Below, piece by piece: positions 9,924 to 20,198 of a stretch of 64,000 bases of DNA (position 1 is its first letter; each line of letters starts with the position of its first letter). The stretch comes from JBBECJ01 sp963763325. Its GTDB lineage: Bacteria; Chloroflexota; Chloroflexia; Thermomicrobiales; CFX8. The stretch lies in NCBI GenBank assembly GCA_963763325.1, contig CAVXOL010000011.1:297617-361616 (forward strand). The letters run 5' to 3'. The notes under the pieces are model-generated. The model was given only the letters and a program-made list of their open reading frames with translations, did not search any database and was not told where the DNA came from. The position numbers and the translations under genes are program-made.

Positions 9924-11898
9924 GTGGCTGATTCACGCATGCTGAGCTTCGAACAGGCAGTCTCGGCGACCGTCATCGCCGATGTCGCAGATTTCGCCCG
10001 ACGGAAAGCAGATCGCGTATGTCACGACCAGTGCCTCGAAGGAGGCGGAGATGCCATCGATGGCGATCTGGCTGGTCGATGCCGATGGCGGGAAGCCGCG
10101 ACGGCTGACGACATCCGACGCGATCGACAATTCCCCGCGCTGGTCGCCGGATGGGAGCAGGATCGCCTTCATCTCCGACCGCAAGGAGCGCGGCAAGACG
10201 CAGGTCTACCTGATGGCGCTGGCCGGCGGCGAGGCGATCCGGCTGACCGACGCCAAGGGGCCGGTGACGGCGATCCAGTGGTCGCCGGACGGCTCGAAGC
10301 TGGCCTTCACGGCGATGCCGGAGGAGGAAGAGGACGAGAAGAAGCGCAAGGAAGAGCGCAACGACCACAAGATCATCGACGACAAACCGCTGCTGGCTCG
10401 GTCTGTATGTGATCGACGTGCCGGATGACGCGGCGACGCCTGGACCCGACGACCTGCCCGAGGCGAAGCGGAACTCGCCTGAGAACCTGCACGTCGGCGT
10501 GATGGGCGGGCGTGGCTTCGACTGGGCTCCGGACGGCAACGGCTTCGCCGCCGTCGTCGTCGCCGAACCCGAAGGCGCACTAGGCTTCGCGCCCGATCTG
10601 GTGACGTTCGACCTCGACGGCGAGATGAAGACGCTCGGTAACTTCGAAGGGCTGCTGGCGACGCCCGAGTTTTCGCCCGGACGGCTCGACGATCGGTTTC
10701 ATGGGCTGCGAGAACGTCACCCCGTCGTTCTTCGCGCTGCGGACGATCCCGGCCGGCGGCGGAGAGTCGCAGGTGATGGTCCCGAACGCACGATGCCTCC
10801 TTCGGCGGCATCGAGTGGCTGCCGGATGGCGGCCAGGTTGTCACGACCGTCGAAGCAGGGCGAGCGCCGGACGATCGGCGTCGTCGATCCGGAGGCGAAG
10901 ACGGTCAAGCCGTTCTTCGATGGTGCCGGAGAAGCCGGGCACCGTCAACGCCAGTTCTCGCTGTCCGCTGATGGCAAGCACGGTTGCCTTCGTCTGGGCC
11001 GACGCGACACGCTACGGTGACCTCTACGTCTCCGAGCGGGCGGGACGCCGCGCAAGCTGACCGACCTCAACCCCTGGCTGCGCGAGGTCGACCTGGGGCG
11101 AGGTCCGCGAGATCTCCTGGACGTCGTCCGACGGCATGGAGATCCAGGGGCTGCTGATCCTGCCGGTCGGCTACCAGGAGGGCACGCGCTACCCGACGCT
11201 GCTGCACATCCACGGCGGCCCCTGGGCGCCTGGACGCGCCATCTCGTTCGCCGGCTGGCACGACTGGGGCCAGTTCATGGCCCAGCGCGGCTACGCCGTC
11301 TTGATGCCAAATCCGCGCGGCTCGTCCGGCCGGGGCACCGAGTTCCTCTGCGCCATCACCAACTGCTACGGCGAGGCCGGACTGGCCGGACCTGATCAGC
11401 GGCATCGACCACCTGATCGACCGAGGGCATCGCCGACCCGGACAAGCTCGTCGTCGGCGGCTGGAGCGGCGGCGGCTTCCTGACCAACTGGACCGTCACC
11501 CACACCGACCGCTTCAAGGCGGCGGTCAGCGGGCGCCGGCATCGCCAACTGGGTCTAGTTCCAGGGCACGGCCGACGTCCGCTCCGTCTTCGACGGCTAC
11601 CTCGGCGCGGTCGATGAGGACCCGGAGCACCACTGGCGGCTCTCGCCGATCCGCTACATCAAGAACGCGACAGACGCCGACGCTGATCCTCTACGGAGAA
11701 GCCGACGACCGCGTCCCGGCCAGCCAGGGCTACGAGATGTACGAGGGCCTCAAGAGCCGCGGCGTCGAGACGCAGCTGGTCGCTCTACCCCCGCGAACCG
11801 CACGGCATCGGCGAACGCAAGCACAGCTCGACCTGCTGGAACGGGTCACGAACTGGTACGACAGCCATCTGGGGCGCACATCGAAAGCGACGGAGTAA
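9924..11898 (+). pseudogene. S9 family prolyl oligopeptidase / acylaminoacyl peptidase, heavily frameshifted
   Basis: The gene can be followed from ADSRMLSFEQAVSATVIADV through WD40-like propeller units (QISPDGKQIAYVTT, WSPDGSRIAFISD, WSPDGSKLAFTA) into the alpha/beta-hydrolase domain. That domain has HIHGGPWAPG, the nucleophile motif GGWSGGGF (Ser codon at 11465) and YGEADDRVPASQ carrying the acid. At least ten single-base shifts (about 9980, 10395, 10681, 10790, 10855, 10930, 10983, 11042, 11097, 11380 and beyond) and one in-frame TAG at 11556 break it. The final His region is also shifted. It is the most damaged gene in the window. Intact relatives cleave peptides or acylated N-termini in the cytoplasm. 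Confidence 0.75.
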
Positions 11899-11921
11899 AC
11901 GAGGACCGTACACCTTGGACT

Positions 11922-12055
11922 GTCATCCTGAACCGAAGTGAAGGATCGGCTGGCCTCGAACTGCATAGGGTGTCCGTGGATGCGTGAGTTAGGCGGCCGA
12001 TCGGCGCACTCCTGTCTCGAACGGTCAGCGATCCTTCGCTTCGGCTCAGGATGAC
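11922..12055. repeat. REP-like palindrome, GTCATCCTGAG family (copy 2)
   Basis: Left arm 11922-11947 (with AACCGAAGTG in place of the usual GCCGCAGCG) and right arm 12030-12055 (CTTCGGCTCAGGATGAC) are imperfect inverse copies separated by 82 bases. It lies between two genes on the same strand and fills the gap. Confidence 0.85.
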
Positions 12056-12109
12056 AATACAGGATTCTCGGTCCTGCCAACATAACATCGTGTTTGGAGA
12101 GGATGAAAC

Positions 12110-13462
12110 GTGTCCGACGAAACTCCAACCTTCAAGACGCTCGACGAGGCCGCCGAGCACTATCGTCAGAAGTCGCAGATTCCTGGCCTGACGGTTGGGA
12201 CGCTGATCGACGGCGATTTCCGGGGCAGCGCCTACGGGGTCATCAGCCTTGCGACCCAGTATCCGACGCGGGTTGACACGCTGTTCCAGATCGGGTCGAA
12301 CACGAAGGTGATGACGGCGACGGTCGTCATGCAACTGGTCGAACAGGGCAAGCTGCACCTCGACACGCCGATCGTCGAGTACTTGCCGGAACTGGAGCTG
12401 TCCGACAAGGACGCCCAGGAGAAGATCACGATGCGCCACCTGCTCACGCACCAGAGCGGCATCGATGGCGACATCTTCGACGACACCGGCGTTGGGCGAC
12501 GACGCGCTCAAGACGATGATCGCGAAGGCGAAGGACTGGAAGCAGGACACCCAGCCGGGCGAGCAGTGGAGCTACTGCAACAGTGGCTTCTACATCGCAG
12601 GACGGATCCTTGAGGTCACGCTCGGCCAGAGCTACGAGACGATCATGAATGAGCGTCTCTTCACTCCGCTCGGCATGGACCGCACCTTCTGGTTCGCTCA
12701 GGACGCGATCTATTACTCGGCGGCGGCTGGCCACTCGCAGCTGCCTGGTCAGGAGCATCCGACGATTGCGAAGCCGTGGCCGATCCCCCGCAATGCGGCG
12801 GCGGCAGGAGCGGCCATCTCCAACGTCGAGGACGTGCTGAAGTTCGTGGACATTCCACATGAGCGGCGGCAAGACTGCAGAAGGCGTCATCTCGCCGGAG
12901 TCAGTCAAGGCGATGCAGGAGCCGCAGCGACGTGTCACCTCGCAGATGGAGTGGGGCATCGGTTGGTCGCTGGGCGAGATCGGCGGCCATCGCATCCTCT
13001 ACCACGGCGGGGGGACGAACGGGCACATTACCCAGATGTACGGCATCCCGGACAAGAACTTCGCGATCTCAGTCCTCACCAACAGCAGCAAGGGTGGAGA
13101 GGCGATTGGCCCGATCATCGACTGGGCGCTCGAACGGTACTGTGGTCTCAAGCGAGAGAAGCTTCAGCCGATCGAGATGTCGACGGCCGACCTGCAACGC
13201 TACGCCGGCGAGTACAGGCGCACGCAGGGCGTCGTGAAGGTGACAGCCGAGGACGGCAAGCTCAAGCTGGAGACGACGATCAACCATCCGTTGTCCCACG
13301 AGGAGATCGTCTTCCCGCCGTCGTATATCGTTCCGATTGGGAACGACGAGTTCATCGGCACCGAGCCGGACGAAGAGGACTCCATCACCCAGTTCATCGG
13401 CGATGAAGGCGAGCCACCCGAAGTTCATTCGCGCGGGCTATCGGCTCGTGCCGAGAGTGTAG
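12110..13462 (+). pseudogene. Beta-lactamase-fold serine hydrolase, three frameshifts
   Basis: About 450 residues of the class C beta-lactamase / PBP4* / esterase family. The N-terminus starts MSDETPTFKTLDEAAEHYRQ with no signal peptide. The catalytic S-x-x-K is Ser63-Asn-Thr-Lys66 (QIGSNTKVMTA), the Y-x-N box is in WSYCNSGFYIAG, and the third box is YHGGGTNGH (H-G-G in place of K-T-G). Breaks near 12487, 12856 and 13416 are each one base. After the last one the frame ends KFIRAGYRLVPRV at 13462. Without a signal it is likely a cytoplasmic esterase or D-aminopeptidase rather than a resistance enzyme. Catalytic residues are all retained. Confidence 0.8.
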
Positions 13463-13466
13463 GTTC

Positions 13467-13535
13467 TTCGGGAATCGGGATTCGAGGGACTTCGGCGAAG
13501 AGATGCCTCGTCGAAGTCCTCCGATTCCCGATTAC
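13467..13535. repeat. Dispersed palindrome, GGGAATCGG family
   Basis: CTTCGGGAATCGGGATTCGA is followed after a short loop by the inverse TCCGATTCCCGATTAC. It separates two convergent genes and could act as a bidirectional terminator. Related copies occur at about 1313-1341, 24425-24486, 35721-35772 and 52450-52560. Confidence 0.7.
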
Positions 13536-13834
13536 GTCCGTTCGACGAGGGCGATCATCTCGTCGCGGGGGATCTGCCAACGGCGACCGACTTGACGGCC
13601 AGGCACTCTGCCTTCGGCCAGCCAGCGGCGGACGGTATCGGGGGCGACCCGTAGCAACTCGGCGGCTTCCTGCGGTGTCAGCTCGATTCGGTCCTGCGGC
13701 GGCACGAGCCAGCGCTTACCGATTCTGCGGCCATGCAGTCGATCTTCCTTGAGCCAACGGCGGACTGTTGAGGGCGAAACGCCCATCTGATCCGCGATTT
13801 CCTGCGTTGTCATCCAGCGATGTTCGCGGTCCAT
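13532..13834 (-). CDS. Tandem excisionase-type HTH protein
   Basis: A 100-residue protein made only of two consecutive winged-helix domains of the MerR/excisionase (HTH_17) type: MTTQEIADQMGVSPSTVRRW at about residues 8-50 and LTPQEAAELLRVAPDTVRRW at about 54-98. Each is followed by a Gly-Arg-x-x-Gly-x-x-W wing (RRIGKRWLVP and RQVGRRWQIP). The ATG at 13834 is chosen because AAAGGAG lies five bases upstream; the frame is open further upstream. Single-domain versions act as excisionases or small DNA-binding regulators. Two recognition helices suggest binding to direct repeats. No integrase gene is beside it. Confidence 0.8.
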   Translation of the reverse strand: MDREHRWMTTQEIADQMGVSPSTVRRWLKEDRLHGRRIGKRWLVPPQDRIELTPQEAAELLRVAPDTVRRWLAEGRVPGRQVGRRWQIPRDEMIALVERT

Positions 13835-13865
13835 GCGTACTCCTTTACGTGACATAAGTATACCA

Positions 13866-13990
13866 GAAACCCCTCCCCCCAACCCCCTCCCCTGAGCGGA
13901 GAGGGGGAGTTTGGTTCGGAGAAGCAAGCTTGACGCCTCATGTCGAAAGCCCCCTCTCTTCTCAGGGGAGGGGGTTGGGGGAGGGGTTTC
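13866..13990. repeat. C-rich/G-rich inverted repeat (CCCCTCCCCC family)
   Basis: A left arm GAAACCCCTCCCCCCAACCC and a right arm ending GGGTTGGGGGAGGGGTTTC pair over about 30 bases at each end of 125 bases. The inner part has a second GAGAGGGGG / CCCCCTCTC pairing. It fills the gap between the tandem-HTH gene and the C39-like peptidase leader. Nothing in 13991-14196 looks coding. Confidence 0.85.
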
Positions 13991-14196
13991 CACGCAATCG
14001 TTGCCTGTGTGTCAACTAGGCGCACGTACACGGTGGCTGGTACAATCTGCGCAATCAAGACGGAGTATTCGTCTTCAATGCGTTGAATCTATGTATCAGC
14101 ACCGCAGAGGCGAGGTTGCGGCTGCCTGATTTGTGCGGCCGGAGTTGGCTAGCATGTCGGGCGCGATGCCCTGCGGCGCACGGTGGAGATCCCAGG

Positions 14197-14961
14197 TTGC
14201 AATTCTCAGGCTTCAGTGAGGCTCGGCAGTTGGTTCTTGGTGGCGCACTTGGCGCTGCCGTTCTCTTCTCCTCGTTCGGGGGATTCGTCCAGACGTTTCC
14301 GGGCGAGCAGCGCGCAGATCCGACCGTGACGACGACCGCCGAGCCGATCGTCGCCGTTGAGCCACGGCCGGCAACGCCGGAGCCGACGCCATCGGCTGGT
14401 CAGCAGGCGATCGTCGCCAGTGGCCGGACGACGGTTCCGTACATGACGCAGTTCGACGGCACGCCCTGGGAGGGATCGAACTGTGGGATCGCCAGCATCG
14501 CGATGGTGCTCGGCGCGTTCGATATCACGTTGCCGACGCTCCAGGTCCGCAAGTCGATCATCTCGATGACCGGCGACCCGAGCTACGACGCCGGCGTCGC
14601 CTGGGATCCGCTCGTCAAGATGGCCTGGCGACACAACTTCCCGGTCAACGGCCCCACCATGCCCGACGGCAAGTTGCGCCACTGGTTTCTTGAGGAGCTC
14701 GATGCGGAGTCGCGGATGGGCCGCCCGTCGATCCTGCTCGTCCACTACCGCTCACTGCCCGGCCACGAGCAGGCCGGCTGGTGGGGCGACCACTACGTCG
14801 TTTTCCTCGGCTTGACCGCGAACGGTGACGTGATCTACCACGACCCCGCCTTCCGTGGCAGCGCCGGAGCCTACAAGGTCACCGACCGCGCCACCTTCGA
14901 ACGCGCCTGGACCAACACCGCATCGGGCCAGCAACGGACGGCGATCGTCGTCGGCTGGTAA
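14197..14961 (+). CDS. Secreted or membrane-anchored C39-like cysteine peptidase
   Basis: The domain is a papain-like Peptidase_C39_2. The nucleophile is in GSNCGIASIAMVLGAF, the His in WWGDHYVVFLGL, and the acid in VIYHDPAFRG. A hydrophobic segment (LVLGGALGAAVLFSSFGGFV) near the N-terminus is followed by a Pro/Thr-rich linker (about residues 40-70), so the enzyme should be outside the membrane. The frame is open from 14083, but I place the start at TTG 14197 because GGAG lies eight bases before it and the result has a proper signal anchor. The target is unknown; relatives cleave leader peptides or act on the cell wall. Confidence 0.75.
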   Translation: MQFSGFSEARQLVLGGALGAAVLFSSFGGFVQTFPGEQRADPTVTTTAEPIVAVEPRPATPEPTPSAGQQAIVASGRTTVPYMTQFDGTPWEGSNCGIASIAMVLGAFDITLPTLQVRKSIISMTGDPSYDAGVAWDPLVKMAWRHNFPVNGPTMPDGKLRHWFLEELDAESRMGRPSILLVHYRSLPGHEQAGWWGDHYVVFLGLTANGDVIYHDPAFRGSAGAYKVTDRATFERAWTNTASGQQRTAIVVGW

Positions 14962-14998
14962 GTGCATCTCACGCGACGATCCGTTAAGAATTTGACAT

Positions 14999-15036
14999 CC
15001 CCGCGTAGGGGCGATCGCCTGCCTACGCGGGGGTGG
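14999..15036. terminator. GC hairpin between convergent genes
   Basis: CCCCGCGTAGG and CCTACGCGGGG form an 11-bp stem between the C39-like gene and the molybdenum hydroxylase gene, which converge. No clear T-run follows. The half-sequence CCTACGCGGGGGTG recurs near 27587, so it may also be a dispersed repeat. Confidence 0.55.
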
Positions 15037-15063
15037 ATTGTCGAACGTCACCACGAAGGCGTA

Positions 15064-17371
15064 TCAGGCTTCTGCGATAGCACGCCACAACCGCTCGGAC
15101 GTGATCGGGATCGCGGTCGCGCGGACGCCGGTAGCGTTATGGATCGCGTTGGCGATTGCGCCGGCGACCGGGATGACCGGCGGCTCGCCGACGCCGCGTG
15201 CGCCGAACGGGCCGTCCGGTGATGGCACCTCGATCAGCAGCGTCTCGATCTGCGGAACAAACTCGGCTTTCGGGAGCGCGTAGTCCATCAGCGAGCCGCT
15301 CGTCATCTGGCCGTCCTCGTCGTGCGTGATCTGCTCGTAGAGGCCCCAGCCGATACCCTGCGCGACGGCTCCGAGCATCTGGCCCTCGACCGCCGCCGGG
15401 TTCAGCGCCCGCCCGACATCCTGCGAGGCGACATACCCCAGTAGCTCGACGTCGCCAGTGTCGAGATCGACCCGAACGTGGGCGATGTGGGCCGAGAAGC
15501 CGGGTGCATTGGCCGTCTGTGCTCCGGTCCCGCGTCCGGAAACTGGCGCGTGCTGGGCTCCGAAGCCGCTCGTCAGCGAAGCGATCTTCTTGATCGTCAG
15601 CTCGTAGGCAGGCTCGGCCGGCATGCCCTTGACCCGGACCCGGTCGCCCGCGATCTCCAGATCCTGCGGGGCGACTTCGAGGATGTTGCCGGCCAGTTCC
15701 AGGATCTGCTCTTTCGCATCCTCGGCGGCGCGCATGACGGCCTGGCCGACCGTGTAGATGATCTTGCTGCCGCCGGCCCCGCCCGAGTACGGCGCGTTGG
15801 TGCTGTCCGAGCCGACGACCCGGACCAGGTCGTAATCGACGCCCAGCGTTTCGGCGACGATCATCCGGAAGGTCGTGAACGTTCCACTGAGGTCAACCGC
15901 GCCGACGACGACGTTGATGATCCCTGACGGATCGACGTGGCAGAGGGCCGCTGCCGGCTCGAGCCCGCCGCGCCAGCCGCCGACGGCGACGCCGATTCCT
16001 TCTCGGTATCGCCCGTTCTCCGATGCACCGCTTGCCGACCGCTGTTGCCAGAGCGGGTGGACGCTGAGGCGTTCGAGGCACTCCTTCAGGCCGATGATCG
16101 GCCAGGCCTTGCCATCTGGTCGAGGGTCGCCTTCGACCGGGACATTCATGAGCCGGAAGGCGATCGGGTCCAGTTCGAGTTGTCCGGCCAGGTCGTCCAT
16201 GATCGACTCGACTGCGAAGCTGGCCTGCGGGTTGCCGGGCGCGCGATACGCGCCTGGGCCGAGCCGGTTGGTCATGACCTCGTAGCCGCGGATGTCGAGG
16301 TTCGGGAAGTGGTAGCAACCGGCGACCGCGAACGCCGCGCCAGCCATCGGCGAGTTCGGATAGGCTCCGGTGTCGAAGATCAGGCGTGACTGGACCGCCG
16401 TCACCTTGCCGTCGCGGCGGGCGCCGATTCGCACCTCGATTCGTCCGGCGGGCGTCGGGTTGGCGGCCAGCATGTCCTCACTGCGCGTGAAGGCGAGGCG
16501 GACCGGCCGGCCACAGGCCAGTGCCGCGCCGGCCGTCAGCGGCTCGATCAGGCCGAACTTGCCGCCGAATCCGCCACCGACCGGCATCGTGACGACGCGG
16601 ACCTGCTCCTCGGCCAGCCCGAGCGTCTGGGCGATGACCTGGCGGGTACGGAAGATTCCCTGGGTACTGGCGTGGACGGTGACGCCGCCCATACCGTCCG
16701 GCGCTGCGATGCAGGTCTGCGGCTCGATGTAGCCCTGGTGGACCCAGGCCGTCTCGAACGTGCCTTCGGCGGTGACATCGGCCTCGGCGAAGCCGGCCTC
16801 GACATCGCCCATCTGCAGGTGTGCCTGGCCGCTGACATTGGCCGAGAGCCGTTCGCCCGGTTCCTCGGCCGCCCCGCCTCCGCCGACGCCGTGCATGGCT
16901 GCTTCGGCCGCGTCCTCGCCGACTTTCGTCAGCACTCGTGCCAGCGGGCTGTCTGGCGGTCATCGCCGCCACCGGGTCGAGGACGACCGGCAGCTCCTCG
17001 TACTCGACCTCGACCAGCTCGGCTCCCGCTTCGGCCGCTGCCTCGCTCTCGGCGATCACCAGCGCGACCGGCTGACCGGCGTAGACGATCTCCTCCCTGG
17101 CCAGTGACTCCAGCGCGCGCGGTGGGCCGCCTTCCGCCACAAATGGAAGATCGGCTGCGGTCAGGACAGCGACGACGCCCGGCACTTCGAGCGCGGCGGT
17201 GCTGTCGATCCCGGTCAGCCGCGCGTGAGCGGCGACGCTCAACACTGGCCGGGCGTGCAGTAACCCCGGGAACGCCAGATCTCCTGCGTATCGCTCCTGA
17301 CCAGTCAGCTTCGCCGGCGCATCGGCGCGCGGCATTGCGTGGCCGATGATTCGTTGCTCGCTTGTGACCAT
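15064..17371 (-). CDS. Molybdenum hydroxylase (xanthine dehydrogenase family) large subunit, one frameshift
   Basis: About 770 residues of the molybdopterin-binding subunit (CoxL/XdhB-like). The N-terminal domain has GQERYAGDLAFPGLLHARP; Mo-cofactor binding blocks include GGGFGGKFG and GAYRAPGNPQASFAVE; the C-terminal GARGVGEPPVIP holds the catalytic Glu that activates the Mo-bound water. A one-base break near 16950 splits the protein after about residue 140. The start at 17371 has GAAGGG upstream; a start at 17440 is possible but poorer. The FAD and 2Fe-2S subunits that normally accompany it are not in this window. It lies 61 bases downstream of an MFS gene on the same strand. The substrate (an N-heterocycle, aldehyde or CO) cannot be assigned. 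Confidence 0.75.
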
Positions 17372-17432
17372 TCGTCGCCCTTCCCCTGTCGATGTTTCCG
17401 CTTCGCGTCGGTTATAGCACGGTTCCTGTCCG

Positions 17433-18648
17433 TCATTCATCTGATCGACTCACTCCACCTCGGGCAACGATGGTACTGACGAGCGCAAACCCGATCGCTC
17501 CGAGAACAAGGACCGTGCCGTGAGCCGCAAACACGGCCTGCACTCCCCAGATCTCGGCAACCGCGCCCAGCGCGAGCGGCGCGACAATTGCGCCGATGCT
17601 GCTGGCTGCGGAGTAGAGGCCGACTGCCGCGCCACGGTTCTCCGGCTCGGTCCGGTCGGCGATCCAGGTCTGCCCGGCGACGAGATAACCACCGAACGCG
17701 AGTCCATCCAGCGCCAGCAGGACGGCCAGCCAGAACGTGCTAGTCGTTTGGGAGATGCCGAAGAGGACGACAACCTGAATGACCAACGCTCCCTGGAGGA
17801 TCGGCAGGCTACCGAACCGTCGCGAGACGATGCTGTTGGGAATCCGACCAGCCGCAGACACGAAGGCCCTGATCGCGAACAACGTACCGATCGTCGCTTC
17901 GGAGATGCCTGCATCGCTGGCGTAGAGCGGCACGAACGTCGTGATCGCGCCAGCAAAGGTCGAGTTCGTCAGCAGGTTCCCGCCGCAGACAAGCGTCAGA
18001 TCGAGACGTCGCAGCAGCACACCAACATGGCTGAACCAGGGGCTACGGTTGAGAGAGGTGCGTCGAGGCGGCTCACGCAGCAGCCGCTGGATCATGACGA
18101 CGCCGACGAGCGAGAGGACGACCGCGAACGCGTAGGAGGTTTCAGCGTCCCAACGTTCCGCGATACGTCCACCGATGATTGGCCCAACCGTGAAGCCGAG
18201 ACCCATCGCCGTTGTGTAGGACCCGAAAGCGACCGCTCGCTGGCCGGGGGCTGTGATGTCGCCGAGATAGGCCGCGCCGATCTGAAACGTCGCGACAACG
18301 GCGATCCCTTGCAGGACGCGTCCGAGACCAAGCAGCCACGCACCTTCCGCAAGCGCGTAGCACGCCATCGATCCGGCGAAGGCCAACAGGCCAAGCATCA
18401 GGATTCGGGTCCTGCCGACACGGTCCGACATGATCCCGAGTGGAATCGACGCTGTCAGTTGTGTGACACCGTGCACGCGTATTCAACAGGCCGAGCAGCG
18501 CCAGCGAGACGCCGAGATCCGTCGCATACAGTGAGAAGGTCGGGATGATGATCCCGGCCACGATATCGGCGACGAAGATGATCGCGCAGAGCGCGAAGAC
18601 CTGCGACGACAACCCCCGGCGAATGTGTGTCGCGATAGGCGCTGTCAT
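17433..18648 (-). CDS. MFS transporter, one frameshift
   Basis: About 400 residues with twelve predicted helices. The first two (LSSQVFALCAIIFVADIVAG, then ATDLGVSLALLGLLNT) are in one frame from ATG 18648. After a break near 18478 the protein continues with the conserved loop-2/3 motif GIMSDRVGRTRILMLG, and later RTEPENRGAAVGLYSA, the equivalent loop 8/9 motif. It belongs to the drug/sugar-efflux-like major facilitators. It sits between the M24 peptidase and the molybdenum hydroxylase on the same strand and may import or export a substrate of one of them. Confidence 0.75.
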
Positions 18649-18783
18649 TCAGCAGGTCTCACCATCGCGCGCTCCGTACGGCGACCGGCCACTGCAACAG
18701 GACGCGATCTATCCACCGTTGCCACCTCGGTGGAATGTGGATCACGCATGGTGCAGGGCCATGCAGATCGCGAACACGCGCCA

Positions 18784-19938
18784 CTACCCAATGATGATTG
18801 GATCGTAGGGATACCGCGTCAGCGATCGGGCGCGGTCCTGCTCGACGACGCAGACGTCTTCGCAACGGACGTAGAACGAGCCGGGGCGGCCGATCTTCGG
18901 TTCCAGCGCAAAGCACATCCCGGCCCGAATCGGCTCGGTGAACTCGGGCAGCATCCACGGGTTCTCGTGGACATCGAGGCCGATCGAGTGGCCAAGCGCG
19001 TACCAGGAGAACTGGTCGCGGAAGCCGTCCTCGGTGACTGATTCGACGACGAAGTCGTGGATTCCGGCCGGAGTGATCCTGCCGTCGCCCATGACACCCA
19101 TCGCGGCCTGGATCGCTTTAGTGATCGACCTCCAGGCGCGCAGCGGCTCGTCGCGCGGCTCGCCGATGAAGGCCGAGCGTCCGAAGTCGGAAGTGTAGCC
19201 TCGATACTGGACGCCGAGGTCGAAGGCGACTGTCATCCCCTCGACGAGCGGCTTTGGCTCGTCGCGGTCGATCCAGGTCTTCGCCCAGCGGGTGCCGTGT
19301 CCGTCGAGGACGACGGCCGGCATGAACGAGTAGCCGTCGCCGCCGTGCTTCTTGAGCTGGTAGTCGACCTCGACCACGAGGTCACGGTCGAGCATCCCCG
19401 GCCGCATTCGCTCAATGACCGCTCCGAACGCCGCGTCGGTGATCCTCGCGCAGGCTTCGAGCGCTTCGATCTCGTCGGCGTCCTTGACTTCGCGAACCTT
19501 GTCGACCATGCGATCGCCAAGCGGAATGAAGCGGGCGTTCGGCAGCGCCCGCTGCAGCGACAGCAGCGTCTCGCTCCAGAGCATCTTCGGGACGCCGATC
19601 GTCTTACCGTCCAGACCCAGCTTCGCGATCGACTCGGCCAGGAACTCGTCCGGGTCAGCGCCATCCGGCATCGCCATCACCTCGAACGGCATCCCAGTCT
19701 CGTATTCGCGTAGCCAGCTTGGCCGGAGGATCAGCGTCGCCTCACCTTCCAGCGGCAAGACGAGTCCGGTGATCCAGTCGCCGTGCTGGCGGCCGACGAT
19801 GTAGGTCATCGGCTCCTGAAGGCCGGTCACGTACTGGAAGTTGCTGCCGTAGTTCAGGAAGAGCGCGTCGATTCCTGCTTCCCACATCGCGGCGCGGACG
19901 CGCTCGACCCGGCGGGCCTGTGGTTCTGCGAATGGCAT
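18784..19938 (-). CDS. M24 family Xaa-Pro aminopeptidase-like metallopeptidase
   Basis: A 384-residue protein with the creatinase-like N-terminal domain and a pita-bread C-terminal domain. Predicted dinuclear metal ligands are Asp in TVAFDLGVQYRGYTSDFGR (both Asp residues), His in ALGHSIGLDVHENP, Glu in CFALEPKIG and Glu in VRCEDVCVV; all five are present. The ATG at 19938 follows AGGAG; the open frame extends to 20064 without a better start. Members release an N-terminal residue before proline or act on creatine-like substrates. It heads a possible three-gene unit with the MFS and molybdenum hydroxylase genes (gaps 135 and 61 bases). Confidence 0.85.
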   Translation of the reverse strand: MPFAEPQARRVERVRAAMWEAGIDALFLNYGSNFQYVTGLQEPMTYIVGRQHGDWITGLVLPLEGEATLILRPSWLREYETGMPFEVMAMPDGADPDEFLAESIAKLGLDGKTIGVPKMLWSETLLSLQRALPNARFIPLGDRMVDKVREVKDADEIEALEACARITDAAFGAVIERMRPGMLDRDLVVEVDYQLKKHGGDGYSFMPAVVLDGHGTRWAKTWIDRDEPKPLVEGMTVAFDLGVQYRGYTSDFGRSAFIGEPRDEPLRAWRSITKAIQAAMGVMGDGRITPAGIHDFVVESVTEDGFRDQFSWYALGHSIGLDVHENPWMLPEFTEPIRAGMCFALEPKIGRPGSFYVRCEDVCVVEQDRARSLTRYPYDPIIIG

Positions 19939-20198
19939 TCGTTTCGGCTCCTTATCAATCGTCAGGGCGGTGTCGCTGCACCATTGTCGCGAAGGCGGCG
20001 CGAGCGTCAACGGACCGTCGTGACGTGAGTCGATGTAAACGCGCGAGCCAGATGAGGACAGCACCCCTTGGCGCTGTCATCCTGAGCCGCAGCGAAGGAT
20101 CGCCTGGCGTCAGGAGCAGGATCGCGTAGGTCGGCAGTCGAGTGCATGCGTCCTCCCACACTTCGTCTGAATCACGGCCAGGCGATCCTTCGCTGCGG

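Noticed and set aside
13866..13990. CRISPR-like repeat structure
   Set aside because: It is a single inverted repeat without repeated units or spacers, and no cas gene is in the window.
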